NCBI RefSeq assembly: GCF_005234135.1
Contig: NZ_CP039964.1
Span: 744,001 to 808,000 of the forward strand
DNA length: 64,000 nt
Direction: 5' to 3'
Origin: Pseudorhodobacter turbinis
GTDB lineage: Bacteria > Pseudomonadota > Alphaproteobacteria > Rhodobacterales > Rhodobacteraceae
The notes under the pieces: model-generated
Seen by the model: only the letters and a program-made list of their open reading frames with translations
What the model was told of the DNA's origin: nothing
Database searches by the model: none
Made by a program: the position numbers and the translations under genes
Part shown: positions 56,711 through 64,000 of the stretch, one piece after another
Layout of the letters: every line of letters starts with the position of its first letter
Numbering within the stretch: position 1 is the first letter of the stretch

Positions 56711-58219
56711 ATGACAAATCTGACACCTGATTTCGCCGAATTTGAAAAGGGCTGGGCCGAGGGGCGCAATCAGGTCGTCTCGGCCCGTATCGCGGCCGAT
56801 CTTGATACGCCTGTGTCGCTGATGCTCAAGCTCGGTGAGGCGCGCAGCGATACCTTCATGCTGGAAAGTGTGACGGGGGGCGAAATTAGGGGCCGCTATT
56901 CGGTGGTGGGTCAGAAGCCCGATTTGATCTGGCGCTGTCGTGGCGAGGCGGTTGAGATAAACCGCGAAGCCCGCTTTGACCCCGACGCATTTCAGGCCGA
57001 TCCGACCCCGCCATTGGACAGCCTGCGCGCCCTGATCGCGGAAAGCGCGATTGATATGCCCAATGACCTTCCGGCCATCGCCGCCGGGCTTTTCGGCTAT
57101 CTCGGCTATGACATGATCCGGCTGGTGGAACATTTGCCGAATGTGAACCCCGACCCGCTTGGCTTGCCCGATGCGGTGCTTATGCGCCCCTCGGTCGTGG
57201 CGGTGCTGGACGGCGTCAAGGGAGAGGTGACCGTGGTCGCCCCCGCATGGGCCAGTTCCGGTCTTTCGGCGCGCGCGGCCTATGCCCAAGCTGCCGAGCG
57301 GGTGATGGATGCGCTGCGCGATCTGGAACGCGCGCCCCATGCCGATCGCGATTTCGGCCAAGCCGCCACTGTCGGGGAACCTGTTTCCAACTTCACCCAT
57401 GAGGGCTATCTGCAAGCCGTTGAAAAAGCCAAGGACTACATCCGCGCCGGTGACATCTTTCAGGTCGTCCCCTCGCAACGCTGGGCCCAGCGGTTTGAGG
57501 CGCCGCCTTTCGCGCTCTATCGTTCCTTGCGCCGTACCAACCCCTCTCCCTTCATGTTCTTCTTTAACTTCGGCGGGTTTCAGGTGATCGGTGCCAGCCC
57601 GGAAATCCTTGTGCGCCTGCGCGACGGTGAGGTGACAGTCCGCCCCATCGCAGGCACCCGCAAACGCGGCCAAACCCCCGAGGAAGACCGCGCCAATGAG
57701 GTCGATCTGCTGAGTGACCAAAAGGAGCTGGCAGAGCATCTGATGCTGCTGGACCTTGGCCGCAACGATGTGGGGCGCGTGGCCAAAATCGGCACGGTGC
57801 GCCCGACCGAGGAATTCATCATCGAACGCTACAGCCATGTCATGCACATCGTCTCAAACGTGGTGGGCCAGATCGCCGAGGGTGAGGATGCACTATCGGC
57901 GCTGCTTGCCGGTCTGCCTGCTGGTACGGTTTCCGGCGCGCCCAAAGTTCGCGCGATGGAGATCATTGACGAGCTGGAGCCTGAAAAGCGCGGCGTTTAC
58001 GGCGGCGGGGTCGGCTATTTCGCAGCCAACGGCGAGATGGATTTCTGTATCGCGCTGCGCACGGCTGTGCTGAAGGATGAGCAGCTTTATATTCAGGCCG
58101 GTGGCGGCGTTGTCTATGACAGCGACCCGCAATCCGAATATGAGGAAACCGTCAATAAATCCAACGCCTTGCGCAAAGCGGCTGAGGATGCAGGCCTATT
58201 CTCGGGCGGTAACCGCTAA
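56711..58219 (+). CDS. trpE: Anthranilate synthase component I
   Basis: Converts chorismate to anthranilate with TrpG (502 aa). The feedback-site motif LLES-type reads FMLESVTGGEIRGRYSVVG. The catalytic domain has DIFQVVPSQRWAQ, NPSPFMFFFNFGGFQVIGASPEILV, PIAGTRKRGQTPEED, and GLPAGTVSGAPKVRAMEIIDELEPEKRGVYGGGVGYF. It is complete. The TrpG partner is encoded 1.9 kb away on the same strand, across an opposite-strand gene. Confidence 0.96.
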   Translation: MTNLTPDFAEFEKGWAEGRNQVVSARIAADLDTPVSLMLKLGEARSDTFMLESVTGGEIRGRYSVVGQKPDLIWRCRGEAVEINREARFDPDAFQADPTPPLDSLRALIAESAIDMPNDLPAIAAGLFGYLGYDMIRLVEHLPNVNPDPLGLPDAVLMRPSVVAVLDGVKGEVTVVAPAWASSGLSARAAYAQAAERVMDALRDLERAPHADRDFGQAATVGEPVSNFTHEGYLQAVEKAKDYIRAGDIFQVVPSQRWAQRFEAPPFALYRSLRRTNPSPFMFFFNFGGFQVIGASPEILVRLRDGEVTVRPIAGTRKRGQTPEEDRANEVDLLSDQKELAEHLMLLDLGRNDVGRVAKIGTVRPTEEFIIERYSHVMHIVSNVVGQIAEGEDALSALLAGLPAGTVSGAPKVRAMEIIDELEPEKRGVYGGGVGYFAANGEMDFCIALRTAVLKDEQLYIQAGGGVVYDSDPQSEYEETVNKSNALRKAAEDAGLFSGGNR

Positions 58220-58231
58220 CCTTCTTGCTTG

Positions 58232-58255
58232 AAAAAAGGGGGCCTTTGCCCCCTT
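58232..58255 (-). terminator. Terminator of the polysaccharide deacetylase gene
   Basis: AAAAAA then GGGGGC, loop CTTT, GCCCCC. On the minus strand the stem is followed by six T, directly past the stop at 58260. It may also stop trpE transcripts. Confidence 0.75.
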
Positions 58256-58259
58256 CGCC

Positions 58260-59567
58260 CTAGCGCGCCATCATAACAGCCGAAGACGGCGCGATGGTGA
58301 CCATGGAGGCCCGCCCCTCTTCGGCCCATTCCAAAAGGGCGGCAATGGTTTCGGGCCGCGTTTTACCAGCAACAACCACACGCCCGTCTTGGGCGGCCTT
58401 AAAAGCCGCACGGTCAAGGTAACGACGAATTTTCGGCGCGCCCTCGTTCTCGCCATCAAGGCTGCGGAAGATAACAGCGCTGCGCATCCCCTCACGCTGT
58501 GCAATCTGGCTGGCGGCATTCAGCCCCCTGTCCCAAGAAATCACGCCAAGCCCATGGTCACGCACCAATGCAAGCACTTGGGTGGCAAGGATGCGATCCC
58601 CTTGAAAGCCGCCTTGTTCCAGATCGACGATGCCAACCGCCTCGGGCAATGCCGCCGTCGTCGTCTCCATGCTGACCGCCAGATCAGAGGCTGTCGCCCC
58701 CTCTGGGATCCCTGCGCCAAGCATCAGCACTTCTTTGCCATTGGCACGGTAAATCTGTGCGGCACTTGCGGCATCCGGCAAAGTTGGATCGATCACAAAG
58801 GAAACGGGGAAAGGCAGTGCGGCCAATGCCTCACGGTCAACGTCGGCCCCGCCGGTATCACGCAGCAAGATGGAAAACAGCGGCTTTTGGGAAGGGTTTT
58901 CGAAACTGGCCGCAAAACGCTCCACAGCTGGTAGCGCATTCACCTCAGCGGCGGTGATCTCGGGAACCGCAGCGACCTGATCATCATCCCCGACGGTGGG
59001 CAAGCGCCCTATTTTCACACCTGCAACATCACCACCAAACCCCGTCGAGGGGCGCACCACCGGCGTAGGGGCTGCGGCCTCTTGCGATGTTGGCACCATT
59101 TCCGGCTCGGCCGGTTGCATTGGCTCTGCCGCGACAGCGGAATTCGTCGCCTCCGCTACAGGTTCAGGGGGGACATCCGATGTTGGAGCCGCGTCATCCG
59201 TGCGGCTTTGGGCCAAGGTTGCCGCGTCTGCTGCCACATTTGGGGCCGCGCCGTCGACGGTCGGCGCTGATGGCGCATCCATCCCCACCTGCGCATCGGG
59301 CAAGGACGGGGCGTTGCTTTCCACCTCTGGTGCGATGGGGTTTGGGGTCGGCACTGGTGTAACATCGCTACCTGCAACCTCTTGTGCAGGGGCTTCAGGG
59401 ACCACGGGCAATACCACGGCGGGTTTCGGTGCATCCGCCTCAATCGTCAGCATCTGTTCTGTATCCTGCGGCGCAGGCAGAAAATCCGTGAACTGCGATA
59501 CCGCGACAAGGCCAAGCCCCGCAACCACGACACCGCAACCAGCCCCTATGAAAAAACCACGGCTCAC
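58260..59567 (-). CDS. Divergent polysaccharide deacetylase family protein
   Basis: 435 residues. An N-terminal membrane segment (FFIGAGCGVVVAGLGLVAVS) is followed by a Pro/Ala/Glu-rich spacer of about 170 residues. The C-terminal domain (SFVIDPTLPDAASAAQIYRANGKEVLMLG, VGIVDLEQGGFQGDRILATQ) matches the YibQ-type divergent deacetylase fold, which has no confirmed substrate. It starts with GTG 59567 behind AGGAGGAAGA. It is on the opposite strand between trpE and trpG. Confidence 0.82.
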   Translation of the reverse strand: MSRGFFIGAGCGVVVAGLGLVAVSQFTDFLPAPQDTEQMLTIEADAPKPAVVLPVVPEAPAQEVAGSDVTPVPTPNPIAPEVESNAPSLPDAQVGMDAPSAPTVDGAAPNVAADAATLAQSRTDDAAPTSDVPPEPVAEATNSAVAAEPMQPAEPEMVPTSQEAAAPTPVVRPSTGFGGDVAGVKIGRLPTVGDDDQVAAVPEITAAEVNALPAVERFAASFENPSQKPLFSILLRDTGGADVDREALAALPFPVSFVIDPTLPDAASAAQIYRANGKEVLMLGAGIPEGATASDLAVSMETTTAALPEAVGIVDLEQGGFQGDRILATQVLALVRDHGLGVISWDRGLNAASQIAQREGMRSAVIFRSLDGENEGAPKIRRYLDRAAFKAAQDGRVVVAGKTRPETIAALLEWAEEGRASMVTIAPSSAVMMAR

Positions 59568-60086
59568 CCGTCTTCCTCCTGCCTTCGCAACACAACGCCC
59601 AAATCCGCAAAGAGAACGTTTCCCTTTTCGTAACTATGCGCTTTGGCCACCTATACCGCGAGATGGTGGCAGGTTCACCCCCAAACCGACACGCAGATCA
59701 ATAGGCCGGAAAATTAGTTCTCCGCAGCAACGCACACCCCTGACATGCGCAAAAAAGGTCAACAGCGGCTCAATAGGTCAAAGCAATTGCAAGCCCCGCT
59801 CATCCATTTAAAATAGACATTTCCGCATATGCTACCCCACGGGCCCGTAAGAAACGGACAGACGGGCAATACCTGCACCTGACAGCCGTTGGCACTTGGC
59901 GAATCGCGGTTAATGGGGTGGCCTTTCCCACAGTTTACACCGCTCGCCGGATCGGCGATAAGAGGCCATAGAGCTTCGGTCATTTGGGCTGGCTTGCAGG
60001 GATATACCGGAGAAACCGGATATTTGTGCCGGTATCACCCCGATACAAAAGCCAGAAGCACACCAAAAGAAACGGTTGTGACTGCT
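59568..60086. other. Divergent intergenic region with trpG leader
   Basis: A 519-base gap holding the promoters of the deacetylase gene and of trpGDC. Near trpG, ATACCGG at 60004-60010 can pair with CCGGTAT at 60029-60035, or the first strand can pair with CCGGATAT at 60016-60023; the two pairings exclude each other. No Trp-rich leader peptide is seen. I find no convincing gene in the rest. Confidence 0.5.
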
Positions 60087-60668
60087 ATGCTGCTACTGAT
60101 CGATAATTATGACAGCTTCACCTATAACCTGGTGCATTATCTGGGCGAATTGGGTGCCGATGTAAAAGTTGTGCGCAATGATGCGATGGATGTGCAGGCA
60201 GCACTGGACCTTGGCCCGGAAATGATAGTGCTATCGCCCGGGCCAAAGGCACCTGCGCAGGCCGGGATTTGTTTGCCAATCACCCATGCCGCAGCAAAGG
60301 CGGGTATTCCCCTCTTGGGCGTCTGTCTTGGCCATCAAACCATTGGTGAGGCATTCGGCGGCAAGGTCGTGCGCTGCCATGATATTGTGCATGGTAAGAT
60401 GGGGGCGATGCATCACAATGATGCGGGCGTCTTTGCAGGCCTGCCAAGCCCCTTTAACGCCACACGCTATCATTCGCTGATCGTGGACCGTGACAGCCTG
60501 CCCGATTGTCTGGATGTAACAGCATGGCTTGAGGACGGGACCATCATGGGCCTGCGCCATAAAACCCTGCCCATCGAGGGCGTACAATTCCACCCTGAAA
60601 GCATCGCGTCGGAACATGGCCACCAATTGTTGCGCAATTTTCTGGAACAGGCGAAGGTCCCCGCATGA
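60087..60668 (+). CDS. trpG: Anthranilate synthase component II (glutamine amidotransferase)
   Basis: Supplies ammonia from glutamine to TrpE (193 aa). It has [32 protein letters not shown], the nucleophile Cys80 in [17 protein letters not shown], and the His of [13 protein letters not shown]. The start [10 protein letters not shown] at ATG 60087 fits the family; the frame is open upstream but not conserved-looking. It overlaps trpD by 4 bases. Confidence 0.96.
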   Translation: MLLLIDNYDSFTYNLVHYLGELGADVKVVRNDAMDVQAALDLGPEMIVLSPGPKAPAQAGICLPITHAAAKAGIPLLGVCLGHQTIGEAFGGKVVRCHDIVHGKMGAMHHNDAGVFAGLPSPFNATRYHSLIVDRDSLPDCLDVTAWLEDGTIMGLRHKTLPIEGVQFHPESIASEHGHQLLRNFLEQAKVPA

Positions 60669-61684
60669 GTGAACGCCTCAAACCCCTGATCAACGCCGCC
60701 TGTGACCGCCCCTTAACCCGGGCCGAGGCCGAAACCGCCTTTACCGCCCTGTTTGAGGGCGATGCTACACCCGCGCAGATGGGCGGCTTTCTGATGGCCC
60801 TGCGCACACGCGGCGAAACCGTCGATGAGATCGCCGCCGCCGCTTTTGTGATGCGCGCCAAGTGCAATCCGGTGACGGCCCCTGCGGGGGCGATGGATAT
60901 TGTTGGCACCGGCGGGGATGGCAAAGGCACGCTGAATATCTCTACCGCGACGGCCTTTGTTGTGGCGGGCGCGGGCGTTGTAGTCGCGAAACACGGCAAC
61001 CGGAACCTTTCGTCAAAATCCGGCGCCGCCGATGCGATGACAGAACTGGGCCTGAACGTGATGGTCGGCCCGGATGTCGTTGAAACCTGCCTTTCGGAGG
61101 CAGGTATCGGCTTTATGATGGCCCCGATGCACCACCCCGCCACCCGCCATGTGGCCCCTGTACGGTTAGAGCTGGGGACACGCACGCTGTTCAACATCCT
61201 CGGCCCGCTGACCAACCCTGCCGGTGTGAAAATGCAGCTGACAGGTGCCTATGATGCCGGGCTGTTGCGGCCAATGGCCGAGGTGTTGCAATCGCTTGGC
61301 TCTACCTCTGCTTGGTTGGTGCATGGCGGCGACGGCACGGATGAGCTGTCCATCGCAGAACCTTCACACGTGGCAGCGCTGAAAGACGGTGGCATCACAG
61401 AATTCGTGGTTCATGCCGAAGATGCTGGCCTGCCCACCCATCCGTTTGAAGCGATTATGGGCGGAAGCCCTGCGCAAAATGCCAAGGCACTTTTGGCGTT
61501 GTTGAACGGCGAAACCGGCGCCTACCGCGATGCGGTCGTGCTCAACTCTGCGGCGGCATTGGTCGTGGCGGGCAAGGCGACCGACCTTAAAGCAGGGGTT
61601 GAAATGGCCCGCGAAAGCATCGACAGCGGGGCCGCCCTCGCGCGGCTGAAAGCCATTGCCCGCATCACCTCTGCCGTCCCTTGA
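60665..61684 (+). CDS. trpD: Anthranilate phosphoribosyltransferase
   Basis: Second step after anthranilate (339 aa). Seen motifs: [28 protein letters not shown] (PRPP and glycine loop), [39 protein letters not shown], and [11 protein letters not shown]. It starts in the trpG stop (ATGA) and ends 19 bases before trpC. Confidence 0.97.
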   Translation: MSERLKPLINAACDRPLTRAEAETAFTALFEGDATPAQMGGFLMALRTRGETVDEIAAAAFVMRAKCNPVTAPAGAMDIVGTGGDGKGTLNISTATAFVVAGAGVVVAKHGNRNLSSKSGAADAMTELGLNVMVGPDVVETCLSEAGIGFMMAPMHHPATRHVAPVRLELGTRTLFNILGPLTNPAGVKMQLTGAYDAGLLRPMAEVLQSLGSTSAWLVHGGDGTDELSIAEPSHVAALKDGGITEFVVHAEDAGLPTHPFEAIMGGSPAQNAKALLALLNGETGAYRDAVVLNSAAALVVAGKATDLKAGVEMARESIDSGAALARLKAIARITSAVP

Positions 61685-61703
61685 ACCGAAAGACGCCCCT
61701 GAT

Positions 61704-62516
61704 ATGAGCACGATTTTAGAACGGATCAAAACCTACAAGCTGGAGGAGGTTGCCACGCGCAAAGCCGCCCTTCCCCTTGCCGAGGTCCAAGCCCGCGCCA
61801 ATGCCGCCCCCGCCCCCCGCGGCTTTATGAAGGCGCTGATGGCGGCCTCCCAGAACGGTTATGGTTTGATCGCCGAGATTAAAAAGGCCAGTCCCTCCAA
61901 AGGGTTGATCCGCGAGGATTTTGACCCCGAGGCCCTTGCCTGCGCCTATGAGGCGGGCGGTGCCACCTGCCTTTCGGTCCTGACCGATACGCCCTCTTTC
62001 CAAGGGGCCGATGCCTTTTTGACCGCCGCCCATGACGCGACCAAGCTGCCCTGTCTGCGCAAGGATTTCATGTATGATCCCTATCAGGTCGTGGAGGCGC
62101 GCGCGCTTTCGGCCGATTGCATTTTGATCATCATGGCCTCGGTGTCGGATGCACAGGCACAAGAGCTGGAAGCCGCCGCCTTTGAGCTGGGCATGGATGC
62201 CTTGATCGAGGTGCATGACGCCGCAGAGCTGGAACGCGCAGAACTGTTGAAATCCAAACTTTTCGGCATCAACAACCGCAATCTGCACAGCTTTGACCTT
62301 GATCTGCAAACCACGCGGGACCTTGCCCGGCGGGTGCCTGTGGACCGGATGATCATCTCTGAATCCGGCCTTTACACCCCCGCGGATCTTGCCGACGTCG
62401 CCCGCTTTGGCGCGCGCTGCTTCTTGATCGGTGAAAGCCTGATGCGTCAGGATGACGTGGAGGCCGCGACCCGCGCGCTCTTGGCCCACCCCTACACGGC
62501 ACCGGGGAGGATGTAA
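61704..62516 (+). CDS. trpC: Indole-3-glycerol phosphate synthase
   Basis: Makes indole-3-glycerol phosphate (270 aa). [71 protein letters not shown] and [11 protein letters not shown] are the standard TIM-barrel motifs. The start is [12 protein letters not shown] at ATG 61704. The trpF domain is not fused. Its TAA overlaps the moaC ATG (TAATG), which couples it to molybdenum cofactor genes. Confidence 0.97.
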   Translation: MSTILERIKTYKLEEVATRKAALPLAEVQARANAAPAPRGFMKALMAASQNGYGLIAEIKKASPSKGLIREDFDPEALACAYEAGGATCLSVLTDTPSFQGADAFLTAAHDATKLPCLRKDFMYDPYQVVEARALSADCILIIMASVSDAQAQELEAAAFELGMDALIEVHDAAELERAELLKSKLFGINNRNLHSFDLDLQTTRDLARRVPVDRMIISESGLYTPADLADVARFGARCFLIGESLMRQDDVEAATRALLAHPYTAPGRM

Positions 62517-62995
62517 TGTCCGGGCTTTCGCATTTCGATGCCTCTGGCCACGCCCATATGGTCGATGTTTCCGAAAAACCCGTGACATCGCGCATCGCAA
62601 TCGCCCGCAGCGCGATCAAGATGGCACCGGAAACCTATGCGATGATCACCGATGGCCGCGCCTCCAAAGGCGATGTCTTGGGTGTGGCGCGTCTGGCCGG
62701 GATTATGGCGGCGAAAAAGACATCCGATCTGATCCCGCTGTGTCATCCGCTGCCGCTGACCAAGGTTACGATCGATCTTACGCCCGACCCCGATTTGCCC
62801 GGCATCATCATTGAGGCCACCGTAAAAACCGGCGGCCAAACGGGCGTAGAGATGGAGGCCCTTACGGCCGCATCCATTGCCGCACTTACCGTCTATGACA
62901 TGGTGAAAGCTGTTGATAAGGCCATGGAAATCACCTCTACCAAGCTGATCCTGAAAGAGGGCGGCAAATCCGGCCGCTATGAGGCTGCAAAGTGA
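62516..62995 (+). CDS. moaC: Cyclic pyranopterin monophosphate synthase
   Basis: Molybdenum cofactor biosynthesis enzyme (159 aa), acting with MoaA to make c[39 protein letters not shown] and [21 protein letters not shown] are the expected motifs. ATG 62516 follows GGGGAGGATGTA. It overlaps moeA by 4 bases (GTGA). Confidence 0.97.
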   Translation: MSGLSHFDASGHAHMVDVSEKPVTSRIAIARSAIKMAPETYAMITDGRASKGDVLGVARLAGIMAAKKTSDLIPLCHPLPLTKVTIDLTPDPDLPGIIIEATVKTGGQTGVEMEALTAASIAALTVYDMVKAVDKAMEITSTKLILKEGGKSGRYEAAK

Positions 62996-64000
62996 TCTCG
63001 GTTGATGAGGCGCTGGCCCTGTCGCTGGGTCTGGTGCGGCCGCTGGAGGCTGAAACCCTGCCATTGGCCCAAGCGGCGGGGCGCTACATGGTTCAGCCCG
63101 CCACCGCGCGCCGCGATCAGCCGCCCTTTGCCGCATCCGCGATGGACGGCTATGCCATTCGCGGCCCCGCCCTCCCCGCTGCGCAATTTGATGTGGTGGG
63201 GGAGGCCAGCGCCGGCCATGCATGGGCAGGCACGCTGACGAACGGCCAAGCGCTGCGCATCTTCACTGGCGCGCCGGTTCCTGCGGGTGCCGATCAAGTG
63301 GTGATCCAGGAAAATGTAACACGTGACGGCGACCGCATCACCTTGGGTTCCGACCTTGGCACCGGCCGCAACATCCGCCCCCAAGGCGCTGATTTCAAAG
63401 CGGGTGACAGCCTGTCTGCCCGTCTGCTGCGCGCCACCGATCTGGCGCTTCTGGCCTCAATGAATGTGGCCGCGGTCTGCGTGACGCGCCGCCCCGTCGT
63501 CGCCATCATCGCCACCGGAGATGAGCTGGTGATGCCCGGAGAGACGCCCCGCCCCGATCAGATCATCGCCTCCAACAGCTTTGCCTTGGCGGCGATGGCG
63601 CAGCATGCCGGTGCGATCACCCGCATGCTGCCAATCGCCCGCGATACCGAGGCCAGCCTTCACGCTGTGTTCGCCCTAGCCCAAGACGCCGATCTGATCG
63701 TGACCATTGGCGGTGCGTCAGTCGGAGATCACGATCTGGTTGGCAAGGTCGCCGCCGATCTGGGGATGAAGCGCGCGTTTTACAAAATCGCGATGCGTCC
63801 GGGCAAGCCGCTTATGGCCGGAATGCTCAACGGCACCCCAATGCTCGGCCTTCCGGGTAATCCGATATCTTCAGTGGTTTGCGGGCATTTGTTCATGATG
63901 CCTATGATCCGCGCGATGCAAGGCATGCCCGCACCCACACCGATTTTGCAACACGCCAGATTAACTGCGCCCTTGGACGCCAACGGCAACCGTGCCCATT
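62992..64000 (+). CDS. moeA: Molybdopterin molybdotransferase, 5' part (runs off right edge)
   Basis: Inserts molybdate into molybdopterin. 336 codons are visible from GTG 62992 ([18 protein letters not shown]) with no stop before 64000. Motifs are [55 protein letters not shown] and GLPGNPISS. The GTG start overlaps the moaC stop. About 55-60 residues are expected beyond the edge, judged by the usual ~390-residue length. Confidence 0.93.
   Translation, partial: MISVDEALALSLGLVRPLEAETLPLAQAAGRYMVQPATARRDQPPFAASAMDGYAIRGPALPAAQFDVVGEASAGHAWAGTLTNGQALRIFTGAPVPAGADQVVIQENVTRDGDRITLGSDLGTGRNIRPQGADFKAGDSLSARLLRATDLALLASMNVAAVCVTRRPVVAIIATGDELVMPGETPRPDQIIASNSFALAAMAQHAGAITRMLPIARDTEASLHAVFALAQDADLIVTIGGASVGDHDLVGKVAADLGMKRAFYKIAMRPGKPLMAGMLNGTPMLGLPGNPISSVVCGHLFMMPMIRAMQGMPAPTPILQHARLTAPLDANGNRAH

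Noticed and set aside
59759..59983. 74-codon minus-strand frame in the trpG upstream gap
   Set aside because: No ribosome site, mixed composition with many Cys and Trp, and no family; taken as chance.
1..64000. CRISPR array, insertion sequence, integrase or toxin-antitoxin pair
   Set aside because: No regularly spaced repeats, no transposase-like frames and no terminal inverted repeats with target duplications were seen.

Overview
The window reads as chromosomal core DNA of a marine alphaproteobacterium of the order Rhodobacterales (Roseobacter-type). The evidence is the full nuoA-N complex I operon with Rhodobacterales-type extra small genes between the subunits, the nuo-birA-coaX-rnj order, a trpGDC-moaC-moeA run, a leucine-degradation (liu) cluster, OmpW with an FNR-type box, and high-GC codon usage throughout. 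I see no CRISPR array, insertion sequence or prophage.

Layout. 1-1908 (minus): an SDR-family protein, a GT8-like glycosyltransferase and a truncated histidine phosphatase, overlapping end to end. 2044-8317 (plus): a free-standing Hint-domain protein behind a strong promoter, prfC, an unrecognised gene, a family-2-like glycosyltransferase and a DEAD-box RNA helicase, closed by a two-way terminator at 8403-8436. 8455-33827 (minus): about 25 kb of co-directional genes. In transcription order these are liuB-liuD-liuE-liuC (leucine catabolism), a sigma70-like promoter at 28461-28489, nuoA-N with six accessory small genes, then birA, coaX and rnj.

33937-40916: ompW (plus) behind a perfect FNR-type box; liuA (minus) with a 16-bp-arm palindrome placed over its predicted transcription start; kdsA (plus); ggt (minus); and a sulfur module (minus) of periplasmic rhodanese, YeeE/TsuA-type permease and a 54-residue protein. 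41371-48461 (plus): a dipeptide ABC transporter operon with a built-in Xaa-Pro-type peptidase, then a Kbp-like BON-LysM protein. 48597-51362 (minus): yaeQ, tRNA-Pro(UGG), DUF192, a double cold-shock protein and pdxH. 51519-58219 (plus): fabI, a LysE exporter, gpt, an aminotransferase, a PpiD-like chaperone and trpE. 58260-59567 (minus): a divergent polysaccharide deacetylase. 60087-64000 (plus): trpGDC, moaC and a moeA that runs off the right edge.

How it fits together: leucine is oxidised by LiuA, the biotin carboxylase LiuB/LiuD, LiuC and LiuE to acetyl-CoA and acetoacetate. Reducing equivalents enter respiration through the adjacent complex I operon. BirA, encoded at the far end of the same run, would biotinylate LiuD. 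I found no single clearly new defence or mobile system. The most unusual signals are the complex I accessory genes (a cysteine-free carboxymuconolactone-decarboxylase-like protein, two lipoproteins, a 54-residue membrane peptide, and a shortened paralogue of the NuoE tail), the liuA operator, and the small protein attached to the sulfur module. All functions are assigned by reading translated sequence and recalling family features; no database search was run.
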